A stretch of 64,000 bases of DNA from Eubacteriaceae bacterium (GTDB lineage: Bacteria > Bacillota > Clostridia > Lachnospirales > Lachnospiraceae), in NCBI GenBank assembly GCA_910574915.1, contig CAJTCR010000003.1:1-64000 (forward strand), given 5' to 3'. This document shows positions 1 to 7,370 of this stretch, piece after piece (position 1 is the first letter of the stretch; each line of letters opens with the position of its first letter). Under the pieces are notes generated by a model, which worked only from the letters and a program-made list of their open reading frames with translations, was not told where the DNA came from and did no database searches. A program made the translations under genes and the position numbers.

Positions 1-243
1 AAATGTCCGGAAATCTCGAGTGAAATTGTGTTTGATAAAGAAGAATGGAAAATATTATACTGCTGTGCAAGAAAAACAAAAGAAATTCCTGAAACATATA
101 CACTGAAAGAGGCGATTTATGATTTAGGGGTTCTGAGTGGAATAAAAGGTGCTCCGAGCGATGGTATGCCCGGAGCACGTTCTATTTGTCAGGGCTTAGA
201 GGTTCTTTGCTCATTACTTGCTTATCGAAAATATATGTTATAA
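1..243 (+). CDS. IS4-like transposase, C-terminal fragment (runs off left edge)
   Basis: The frame is open from base 1 and ends at a stop at 243, so only the last 80 residues or so are visible. The tail reads TYTLKEAIYDLGVLSGIKG and then GMPGARSICQGLEVL. This resembles the LGGFLGRKsDGePGvktLwrGL ending of IS4-type DDE transposases, and I infer the family from that ending alone. The catalytic core lies outside the window. The GTG at 28 is internal, not a start. The fragment sits immediately beyond the broken end of a methyltransferase gene on the other strand, so this is probably the insertion sequence that interrupted that gene. Confidence 0.7.
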   Translation, partial: KCPEISSEIVFDKEEWKILYCCARKTKEIPETYTLKEAIYDLGVLSGIKGAPSDGMPGARSICQGLEVLCSLLAYRKYML

Positions 244-250
244 TTGTGGG

Positions 251-817
251 TCAAGTTAAGAGTATTTTTGGCACGATTTCAACCTTCCCTGCACCGATTT
301 CTTCTGCAAATGTCTTTTTCAGCGCCTCAATCCAGTTTTTATCACATTCTACCAAGATCAGCCTGGAAACCCGGTCCACAATATCCAGCGAAAAATTCCC
401 CTCAGCAACCCCCGCATCCACCACCACGCTTCCTTCCTCCACGGTAAAGCCATCTGTTAAATACCTGTGGGGGCTGTGCTGGTCCTGCTCTGCCAGGATG
501 CTGCGCATATATTGCTGGCAGCTTTTTATGGTAAAATAGTCTCTGCTGAAATACATCCGACGCCCACGGTAATTTACGAAAAACAGCCCGCTGCCAGGGT
601 CTTTTTTAATCCTGCAACGGCAGCTTTTATACGCTTCTGCAAACGGGGCGTTAAACGTCTGGATACGCCCTGCCCGTTTCACATAATACACCGCTTTGCG
701 GATCTCCGTATCTGTGCAATGCTTATAATACTGGCATACCGTTTTCGCGGCGTGGCGCTCTTTTAACGGCTTTACCACCTGGTATGCCATCTTTGCGATT
801 CCATAAATCCTGCTCAT
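251..817 (-). pseudogene. SAM-dependent methyltransferase, 3' end lost to an insertion sequence
   Basis: The start is the ATG at 817 behind a GAGGAGGAC ribosome binding site. About 188 residues remain. Near residue 130 comes VVVDAGVAEGNFSL, which is the SAM-binding motif I, followed by LILVECDKNWIEALKKTF, the acidic motif II. The protein then ends at VEIVPKILLT just inside what looks like insertion-sequence DNA. A FkbM-like or related methyltransferase would continue for another 100 residues or so, so the catalytic half is missing and the product is unlikely to work. It is the last gene of the polysaccharide operon, so loss should not affect upstream genes. Its original substrate, presumably a sugar, cannot be told. 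Confidence 0.7.
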
Positions 818-844
818 CTGTCCTCCTCTGCCCACTGCCTGTTC

Positions 845-998
845 TAGAGCATAGTTGAAAAATCATTCCCGCGATCTGCGCTCCCCACTTTGCGGAGAAT
901 TTGCCCGCTATGACCCCCCCCCAAAAAAAAAATTTGGGATAAATTCTCCGCAAACTATGAAGTACATCTCACGGAAAGCATTTTTCAACCACGCTCTA
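845..998. repeat. MITE-like palindromic element, copy 1 (154 bp)
   Basis: Both ends carry an inverted repeat related to TAGAGCGTGTTTGAAAAAT, although the left end reads TAGAGCATAGTTGAAAAAT. The interior shares the blocks CCCCACTTTGCG and AGCCCGCTATG-like sequence with the copy at 19993-20156. It contains C9 followed by A10 (914-932). There is no ORF. The right end supplies the TAG stop codon of the neighbouring glycosyltransferase. It is probably a non-autonomous mobile element or an intergenic palindrome; no transposase is linked to it. Confidence 0.7.
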
Positions 999-1790
999 AT
1001 GTTGATAAGTGTCATACGCTTTTTTATAAAACTGCATCAAAATCCTGACCACCCAGCCAGGCCAGAATTTTCGAAACATCACTGCGTCCTCCCGCTCCCT
1101 TTTATGGCTTTTGATAAATGCCATGCTGGTCGCCTCCTTATGAATGCGGTAAAAAGTCAGCGGCTTGTCTATATAAACCAGCGCCCCTTCCTCTTCTGCC
1201 AGTTTTAAAAACGTATCCCAGTCAATATTAAACTTCATTTCCGAGGTAAAATAGGACTGCCCAAGCCTTGCCTTATGATACGTTACCGAAGGCGCACAAA
1301 TACTGTTTCCAAACGCAAGCACTGCCTTTTTCCAAAACCGCCTTTTCGCCAGCGCACGATATTTGAGCGGGGTACGCAAAAACCTGCGTATCCTGGCATT
1401 GAGGTCCCTGCCAGCCCGCCTCTCTTTCACCGGCATATAATCGGATAAAAAAGCAATGGGGTTTTCATACCCGCGAACCGCGTCCAAAAACGCTTTCACA
1501 TAATCCGCACCATACACATCATCCTGGTGTGAAAGGGTTACCCAGCCTGTTTTTGCCTGGTTGTAAGCAAAATTCCAGTCATCGCGGATGTCGCTTTTGC
1601 CCTCCCGTATGTACAGCGGTATCCCGTATTTGTCCGCCAGGCAGCGTATATGCGCACATGGTGTGGAAGTTGTGATGATCAGATTCGTCTTTACACTCTG
1701 TCGCAACAAAGAGCGGATACATTCCTCAAGGTACGGCGACTCTTTATATGCACAAACCGCAAACGTATGGTTCGTTGGTTCCATATCCAT
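996..1790 (-). CDS. Glycosyltransferase family 2
   Basis: This is a GT-A fold transferase of 264 residues, probably adding one sugar to the surface polysaccharide from a nucleotide-sugar donor on the cytoplasmic face. It opens with TFAVCAYKESPYLEECIRSLL, where the usual GT2 start is a conserved VxxYNxxxxL. The metal-binding acidic motif is HQDDVYGADY near residue 90, and FNIDWDTFLKL and YRIHKEATS follow later. No membrane helix is visible. The start is supported by AAAGGAG six bases upstream. Its stop codon lies inside the terminal repeat of a palindromic element. The donor and linkage cannot be deduced. Confidence 0.85.
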   Translation of the reverse strand: MDMEPTNHTFAVCAYKESPYLEECIRSLLRQSVKTNLIITTSTPCAHIRCLADKYGIPLYIREGKSDIRDDWNFAYNQAKTGWVTLSHQDDVYGADYVKAFLDAVRGYENPIAFLSDYMPVKERRAGRDLNARIRRFLRTPLKYRALAKRRFWKKAVLAFGNSICAPSVTYHKARLGQSYFTSEMKFNIDWDTFLKLAEEEGALVYIDKPLTFYRIHKEATSMAFIKSHKREREDAVMFRKFWPGWVVRILMQFYKKAYDTYQH

Positions 1791-1803
1791 ATCAATCTCC
1801 TTT

Positions 1804-2754
1804 TTACTTTTTCAGGTATTCTTCCACAATATAGCGTGGCCTTGCTTTGACCTCCAAATATATTTTGCCAACATATTCACCGATCACGCCAAGCGCCAGC
1901 AGGTGCAGCCCGCTGATCCCCCAGATCGAGATCACTAACGATGCCCAGCCGCGAACCGTCTCTCCCATGCAATACCCAATGAAAAAATAAACCAGCAGGA
2001 ACATACTTACCCCAAATAACAGGAAGCCTGTCCAAGTAATCATACGGATCGGCTTAATACTGAACGAGGTAATCCCATCCAGCGCAAATGCCGCCATTTT
2101 CTTTAGTGGATACTTTGACTCCCCGGCAAAGCGCCTGCTTCTTTGATAAGAAACTTCTCCCGATTTTAGCCCGATCAGCGGGACGATGCCTCTTAAGAAC
2201 AAGTTGACCTCCTGAAACCCGGCTAATTCATTCAAAGCACGCCTGCTCATCAGGCGGTAGTCCGCATGGTTGTAGACAATCTCTGCGCCCATCCCCCGCA
2301 GCAGCTTATAAAAGCCTTCCGCTGTCGCCCGTTTGAAAAAGGTGTCTGTTTTTCTGCTGCTACGGACCCCATAGACAATCTCGCACCCTTCTTCATATTT
2401 TTTTACAAACTGGTCTAATACCTCAATATCATCCTGCAAGTCTGCATCCATAGAAACCGTGATGTCACAGTCATCCTTTACCATCATAAGCCCTTCTAAA
2501 AGCGTGTTTTGGTGGCCTCTATTTCTGGAAGACTTGATTCCCAAAACCAAAGCATACTCCTGGTATAGTTTTGTAATCATTTGCCAGGTTTGGTCTTTCG
2601 ACCCGTCATCTACAAATACAATCCTGCTCTTAGGGCTGACAAGCTGCTTTTCTATCATATCCTTTAATTTATCTGTTAACCTTTTACACGTTTCTGGAAG
2701 AACTTCTTCTTCATTAAAACAGGGAATTACCAGATATAAAATATCAGATACCAT
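1804..2754 (-). CDS. GtrB/DPM1-like polyisoprenyl-phosphate glycosyltransferase
   Basis: This 316-residue protein has an N-terminal GT2 domain (VIPCFNEEEVLPET, VDDGSKDQTW, then MDADLQDD as the metal site) and two membrane helices near residues 240-265 and 270-300. That is the architecture of GtrB/YkoT-type enzymes. These transfer a sugar from a nucleotide donor to undecaprenyl phosphate, producing a lipid-linked sugar that is flipped outward and used to decorate surface polymers. A partner flippase or a GT-C transferase is expected; the GT39-like protein at 58223-60019 is a candidate but is far away. It follows the two acyltransferases in the operon. Sugar identity is unknown. Confidence 0.85.
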   Translation of the reverse strand: MVSDILYLVIPCFNEEEVLPETCKRLTDKLKDMIEKQLVSPKSRIVFVDDGSKDQTWQMITKLYQEYALVLGIKSSRNRGHQNTLLEGLMMVKDDCDITVSMDADLQDDIEVLDQFVKKYEEGCEIVYGVRSSRKTDTFFKRATAEGFYKLLRGMGAEIVYNHADYRLMSRRALNELAGFQEVNLFLRGIVPLIGLKSGEVSYQRSRRFAGESKYPLKKMAAFALDGITSFSIKPIRMITWTGFLLFGVSMFLLVYFFIGYCMGETVRGWASLVISIWGISGLHLLALGVIGEYVGKIYLEVKARPRYIVEEYLKK

Positions 2755-2840
2755 TTTGCTGTCTTTCTCCTACTCCTTTCATCAAATCAACTATATTTCA
2801 CTCGACTATACAATTGTATATCTCACTTCTTTTTATCAAC

Positions 2841-3917
2841 TCAAATATATAGCTTATTTTCAATATAAGAGATCGCACCATGTCCAATATTTTCTACATA
2901 ACGGTTAAAAAAATATGCCATAAGCCATACTAATATAACTGTCAGGCCAAAACACGAAAAAATCGTCCATCTGCAATCTGCACCTGATTTTCTCATCCAC
3001 AGATAATATGCACTTGAAAAACTTTCTATAACAGGCCAATGAAGAATATAGACGGCATAAGACAGTTTTCCCCCTTGACACATCAAACTATTTCCTAACA
3101 GCTTCTCCGCATATTTACAATTTAGCAATCCTAAAAACAACATCACCAGCCCTGCCGCATAAATAACTCTCGTAATTTTCACAGCATCATTGATTTGGTA
3201 CATGCACACGAGATACCCCCCCCCAGGCAAAAACAGCCCATAAGAAATCCATCTGTGCCTTTGCAAAATCTCATTCATATCCTGTTGCACATAAATATCA
3301 CAAATCAGCATTCCTAAGACAAAATAGTTGTAATATGAACTAAAACAGATAAACATTACAATATAAAATAAATATCTTAGATAACTCCCCTTACATACAT
3401 AAATCACACATAATACTAAAATAGCACCTAAATACTCATATACCATCGTCCATAAAGGCCCTATATATCCATTTGCTCCCTGAAAATAACACGTTATAAG
3501 CGCCTCTTTCAAACATTGAACAAGATTAGGTGTAAAATTATTAAAAATCCCCAAAAAATCTTCCGATCCACTGACGGCTGCTGCCTGTACATGAAACATG
3601 AAACCAAATTTCATTAAAAAGTACACAAACAGATTTGCCGCTATCACAGATGGTGCTAAACGAAAATATCTTTTTAACATGTCTTTTGGAACCTGCTCAT
3701 ATCGTTGTATTTCAAAATATTTATAGCTGATTACAAATCCACTGACTACAAACAAAATCCTGACCACACTATTTCCTGCTGTCAAGATCATAAGTGGTGT
3801 ATGATCAATCAGCCAAATTGCCTGGTCCGGTAAAAACGCTCCTCGAAAATGGCACAAAAATACACTGATGCATCCAATTGTACGAATTCCTTCCAGACAA
3901 TTTATTTTTTCTCTCAT
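2841..3917 (-). CDS. Membrane acyltransferase, acyltransferase-3 family
   Basis: A predicted integral membrane O-acyltransferase of 358 residues (OafA/WecH type). The family moves acetyl or similar groups onto surface sugars. It opens with INCLEGIRTIGCISVFLCHF, containing the conserved catalytic-type His after the first helix, and has about ten hydrophobic segments. The ATG at 3917 is preferred because GGAG lies six bases upstream; an earlier ATG at 3941 would overlap the upstream gene. A run of nine C on the plus strand (3216-3224) encodes Pro-Gly-Gly-Gly-Tyr, and a slip there would truncate the protein. It follows a second acyltransferase directly, so the polymer may carry more than one acyl decoration. 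Confidence 0.85.
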   Translation of the reverse strand: MREKINCLEGIRTIGCISVFLCHFRGAFLPDQAIWLIDHTPLMILTAGNSVVRILFVVSGFVISYKYFEIQRYEQVPKDMLKRYFRLAPSVIAANLFVYFLMKFGFMFHVQAAAVSGSEDFLGIFNNFTPNLVQCLKEALITCYFQGANGYIGPLWTMVYEYLGAILVLCVIYVCKGSYLRYLFYIVMFICFSSYYNYFVLGMLICDIYVQQDMNEILQRHRWISYGLFLPGGGYLVCMYQINDAVKITRVIYAAGLVMLFLGLLNCKYAEKLLGNSLMCQGGKLSYAVYILHWPVIESFSSAYYLWMRKSGADCRWTIFSCFGLTVILVWLMAYFFNRYVENIGHGAISYIENKLYI

Positions 3918-3933
3918 CTTTTTCTCCGCCTTA

Positions 3934-5553
3934 CTAATCAATTCTGATTTTTTGAACTAACATACTAAAGCTCCTCTGATCAGCTTCTGTTTCTTTTGGC
4001 ACCCTCATCCCATCTGTTTGGATATCAAATATATTTTTCCTATATGTATGCACTGCCTTTGACAGATCTGCCTGTATTTCAACATTCTGACCACTGACAG
4101 CCGCTTTATAAGCTACCTCTTTGCCATTTACTTTAATCGATACATAACTTACTTGTTCTATATTTTCAGGTATATAACCTGTAAGTGTCAGTTCATCTTG
4201 CCTTGTTAAAAACACTTGAAACGTAGCCTTTTTTTGTATCCATCGGTATGGTTCCGCATCATTTTGCGCAAGCCAGCCTTCTTCAAATTTCACCAACGCG
4301 CCCCTATATGGAAATGTTGCTTCTATTTTTCCAAAGGAAGAAAAACCCCATACTATGAATGCCAATACTGTACAAAATATTGCAGTATATTTTAAATACT
4401 GAAAAAAGGTTATATATTCCAATAAAACTGCCTTTAACATTGCAAAAACCTGCTGGCATACCGTCTCAACTCCCTTAACAATCTTGATTTGGAAAAGCCT
4501 GTTAGAAACTGTTTCTACTCTTTCACATCCAAGCATCAGCCTTATCACAGGATTATTTATCAACAAATTCCAAAATGTACAGCTTACGATAAGTGCAGTT
4601 AATACGAAAAACACCCAATACCTTTTTGAAACATATTCAGGCGGTGTCAGACTACAAATCTCATCTACTGTCATCACTCTTAACAAAATACAGACCAAAT
4701 AAAATACCTTAAAACCTATAAAATGAAAACACATAATTCCCATACTATTTCTTCCTAAGTACAGGAACACTTTTTTTCCATATTGGTTTCTTTCGATCCA
4801 TTTCGCAATATTGATCGTAAGCAATATACCAAGTACAGGCAATACCAAATCTACTGCACCATTCCATTTGCGAACTGGCCAGTCTACGGTATAAGTAAAT
4901 CCGCTTTTGATAGCAAACATCCAAGCAGCTAGAAGCAGAAAACTGCTAAAAAACATATACCAGCCATTTATTCTTTTGTCAGGTACCTTTTTTATCAGAT
5001 AACCATACATATAAAACACCTGTGCAATACAAGCCAAATCAATACTGTAATGCGTTGCTCCAGATGCCGATAACCTTAAACCATAAAAATATAGTGATAC
5101 ACTAAGAAGCACTATCCAAAAATTTTTCCTGCATGAATTTGCTATTATATAAAATATCATTTCAGCAAAAAATAACACCGGTAAAAACCACATCGCACCT
5201 AACCAGTCACAGGTAAATTCCAATTTAAAAAAAGCTGTTAATGCTGACTGAAAGCTTTCAGGATAATAAGTCCCTGAAATCCAGTTTAAAATTCCTATCC
5301 TATCAAATATCCAAAACAACCAGATACCTGCAAGACCGATACTCAAATAAGGAAACATTAATTTATAAAATTTCTGTACAACCTTTTGAAAAAAGCCGCA
5401 ATTATAAACATTCCCTGTATATCCAGAAATAAAGAAAAAGGCTGCCATATGAAACTGATAAATATACTGATTGAAGCTTCCTGTAGCATGACCAATAACT
5501 ACAAGAACAATTGCAACACCTTTATAAATATCACACCATACGACACGTTCCAT
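3934..5553 (-). CDS. Membrane acyltransferase with extra C-terminal domain
   Basis: A 539-residue acyltransferase-3-like protein. The start VVWCDIYKGVAIVLVVIGHA matches the RxxxLDxxKGxxIxxVvxgH opening of this family, and QFHMAAFFFISGY follows. Roughly ten membrane helices fill the first 340 residues. A further helix near residue 395 precedes a soluble C-terminal region of about 130 residues, probably extracytoplasmic, that I do not recognise. The ATG at 5553 has AAAGGA five bases upstream; longer starts would overlap gmhA. Codons are more A+T-rich than in the flanking genes, which may indicate separate acquisition. Likely substrate: the polysaccharide made by this operon. Confidence 0.8.
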   Translation of the reverse strand: MERVVWCDIYKGVAIVLVVIGHATGSFNQYIYQFHMAAFFFISGYTGNVYNCGFFQKVVQKFYKLMFPYLSIGLAGIWLFWIFDRIGILNWISGTYYPESFQSALTAFFKLEFTCDWLGAMWFLPVLFFAEMIFYIIANSCRKNFWIVLLSVSLYFYGLRLSASGATHYSIDLACIAQVFYMYGYLIKKVPDKRINGWYMFFSSFLLLAAWMFAIKSGFTYTVDWPVRKWNGAVDLVLPVLGILLTINIAKWIERNQYGKKVFLYLGRNSMGIMCFHFIGFKVFYLVCILLRVMTVDEICSLTPPEYVSKRYWVFFVLTALIVSCTFWNLLINNPVIRLMLGCERVETVSNRLFQIKIVKGVETVCQQVFAMLKAVLLEYITFFQYLKYTAIFCTVLAFIVWGFSSFGKIEATFPYRGALVKFEEGWLAQNDAEPYRWIQKKATFQVFLTRQDELTLTGYIPENIEQVSYVSIKVNGKEVAYKAAVSGQNVEIQADLSKAVHTYRKNIFDIQTDGMRVPKETEADQRSFSMLVQKIRID

Positions 5554-5605
5554 TTGTTCCTTTTCCTCTTTCAAAAAAATGCTTTTTACCAGCATCTTTC
5601 TATCA

Positions 5606-6280
5606 CTACCCAATCCCAAAAAAATGCTCCTCCAACATCAAACACAAACAATGATACACTGGCATATGCAGCTCCTGAATCTCATGCACCTTTTCCCCAG
5701 ACACACGAATAATCACATCCGAAAACTCTCTCAACCTCCCGCCGTCACTCCCGGAAAGCCCTGTCACTTTCATCCCTTTCGCCTTTGCTACCATACAGGC
5801 ATACAGCACATTTTGCGAATTTCCAGAAGTTGAGATCCCTAGTAATACATCCCCTTTCCTTCCATACCCATACACCTGCTGCGCAAACCCATATAAGGGA
5901 TCAACATCATTTGCATATGCGGTTGATAATGCCTGATGACCAGTAAGCGCAATCGCAGGAAGTGCTCCCTGCAATTTCTCCATCATCTTTTTTCCGGCAC
6001 CCTCTTGCATTTCTTCCAGCCGCAAATACATTTCTTTTATGGAATTCTTTTCTTGCTCTGTATCGATTTTCAGTTTTCTTTGTTTTGCAAACCCTTTCAT
6101 CAATTCTCCGACAATATGATCTGCATCCGCTGCACTTCCCCCGTTTCCCGCAACCAAAAGTTTCCCATGATGTGCAAAGCTTTCCGCCATTATCTCAAAC
6201 ATTTTCCATATGGGCTCTTTCTGTCCCCGCAAAATAGGGTATCGAACCAGCAAATCATCCAATAATTTTTTCTCTCTCAT
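5606..6280 (-). CDS. gmhA: Sedoheptulose 7-phosphate isomerase
   Basis: A SIS-fold isomerase of 224 residues that converts sedoheptulose 7-phosphate to D-glycero-D-manno-heptose 7-phosphate, the first step of nucleotide-heptose synthesis. Diagnostic segments are LVAGNGGSAADADHIVGEL, TAYANDVDPLYGFAQQV and GISTSGNSQNVLYA. The C-terminal EIQELHMPVYHCLCLMLE supplies the conserved His-Glu pair. The start is the ATG at 6280 with GGGAAG upstream; the long reading frame to 6553 only shadows hddA. It lies directly downstream of hddA, so the two act in sequence. The later enzymes (phosphatase and nucleotidyltransferase) are not in this window. Confidence 0.92.
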   Translation of the reverse strand: MREKKLLDDLLVRYPILRGQKEPIWKMFEIMAESFAHHGKLLVAGNGGSAADADHIVGELMKGFAKQRKLKIDTEQEKNSIKEMYLRLEEMQEGAGKKMMEKLQGALPAIALTGHQALSTAYANDVDPLYGFAQQVYGYGRKGDVLLGISTSGNSQNVLYACMVAKAKGMKVTGLSGSDGGRLREFSDVIIRVSGEKVHEIQELHMPVYHCLCLMLEEHFFGIG

Positions 6281-6347
6281 CTCAGCATCTTCCCTTTTAT
6301 ATCTTTGCGTAAAAATATCCTTACAGTGCAAAAACCTAACTTTTCTT

Positions 6348-7346
6348 CTACAACCGCGGCGTATAACTCTCCGGCGTATAATGCACCACCTTCGTCCCTG
6401 CATTCTCAAACACAAACGGCACATACAACAGGTCTTCCAAAGCCTCCCGTACCTTTTTCTGCCTGTCTTTTTCCACATAAAACAGCAAAAACCCGCCGCC
6501 TCCAGCACCAAGCAGCTTGCCTCCTGTCGCGCCGGCACGCAGTGCCTTTTCATAAATCAGGTCAATCGAATCGGTCGAAATCTGGCTGGTAATTCCTCTT
6601 TTTAATCTCCACGTATAATCCAGCAGCTTTCCAAACTGTTCCAGGTCTGCCTTTGAGGTAAGCACCTTTTCGGCATCGTCTACCAGGCACAGCATTTCAA
6701 GCAACTGGTCTTTTCTATTCTTTAAGCACTTTTTCGTCTCTGTCTGGATATCTGCGGAAAACCTGGAGAACCCTGTAAAAAATAACATCAGGTTTTCGTT
6801 CAGCTCCTCTTTGCGCTGTGGGGAAAGAATGACCGGACTTACGGTATAACCATCCGCGTCAAAACAAATCCGGTTAAAACCGCCGAATGACGCAGCGATC
6901 TGGTCTTGTACGCCGCCGCTTTCTGCACAGAGTACCCGTTCTAAATACACTGCCTGATCAGCAAGCGTGCGCTTATCCACATATTTCCCTTTCAGAGAAT
7001 GAAAAGCAAGCAACATTCCAACCGCAAACGAGCTGCTTGTCCCAAGCCCGGAACGTGCTGGCAGGTCTGCCTCATAAGACAGCCGAAGATCATGCATATC
7101 CAGCATATTCATTGCTTCCCGGATCGCCGGATGCTGAATCTGCCCAACATCTGATACACGCTCGGTCTTTGCATAGGACAGCTCTGTACAGTAGTCAAAA
7201 AACGGCGGCAGATGCCGAACCGTTACATAGCAGTATTTATCAAACGTTGCTGACAGTACACTGCCGCCATATTGTTTATAAAATTCTGGAAAATCCGTTC
7301 CGCCGCCAAAAAATGACATGCGAAACGGTGTCTGTGTAATAATCAT
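6348..7346 (-). CDS. hddA: D-glycero-alpha-D-manno-heptose 7-phosphate kinase
   Basis: A GHMP-family kinase of 332 residues. The start MIITQTPFRMSFFGGGTDF is typical of HddA-type heptose kinases, and the ATP loop is PARSGLGTSSSFAVG near residue 100. GATGGKLLGAGGGGFLLFY forms the C-terminal GHMP motif. In the known pathway it phosphorylates C1 of the heptose 7-phosphate made by GmhA, leading to GDP-D-glycero-alpha-D-manno-heptose. The ATG at 7346 follows GGGAGA; an upstream TTG is less likely. The gmhA/hddA pair implies a heptose in this polysaccharide, but a fucokinase-like role of the same family cannot be fully excluded. Confidence 0.85.
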   Translation of the reverse strand: MIITQTPFRMSFFGGGTDFPEFYKQYGGSVLSATFDKYCYVTVRHLPPFFDYCTELSYAKTERVSDVGQIQHPAIREAMNMLDMHDLRLSYEADLPARSGLGTSSSFAVGMLLAFHSLKGKYVDKRTLADQAVYLERVLCAESGGVQDQIAASFGGFNRICFDADGYTVSPVILSPQRKEELNENLMLFFTGFSRFSADIQTETKKCLKNRKDQLLEMLCLVDDAEKVLTSKADLEQFGKLLDYTWRLKRGITSQISTDSIDLIYEKALRAGATGGKLLGAGGGGFLLFYVEKDRQKKVREALEDLLYVPFVFENAGTKVVHYTPESYTPRL

Positions 7347-7370
7347 CTCCGGTTCTCCCAACTGCCTTTT

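Noticed and set aside
914-932. C9A10 tract in palindromic element as a phase-variation site
   Set aside because: It lies in a non-coding element between genes, so length changes would not shift a frame; it may also be prone to sequencing error.
723-953. 76-codon minus-strand frame
   Set aside because: It covers the palindromic element and overlaps the methyltransferase start with no ribosome site; it is a chance frame.
6281-6553. N-terminal extension of gmhA
   Set aside because: It is out-of-frame sequence of hddA rich in Cys and Arg, and a good start with ribosome site exists at 6280.
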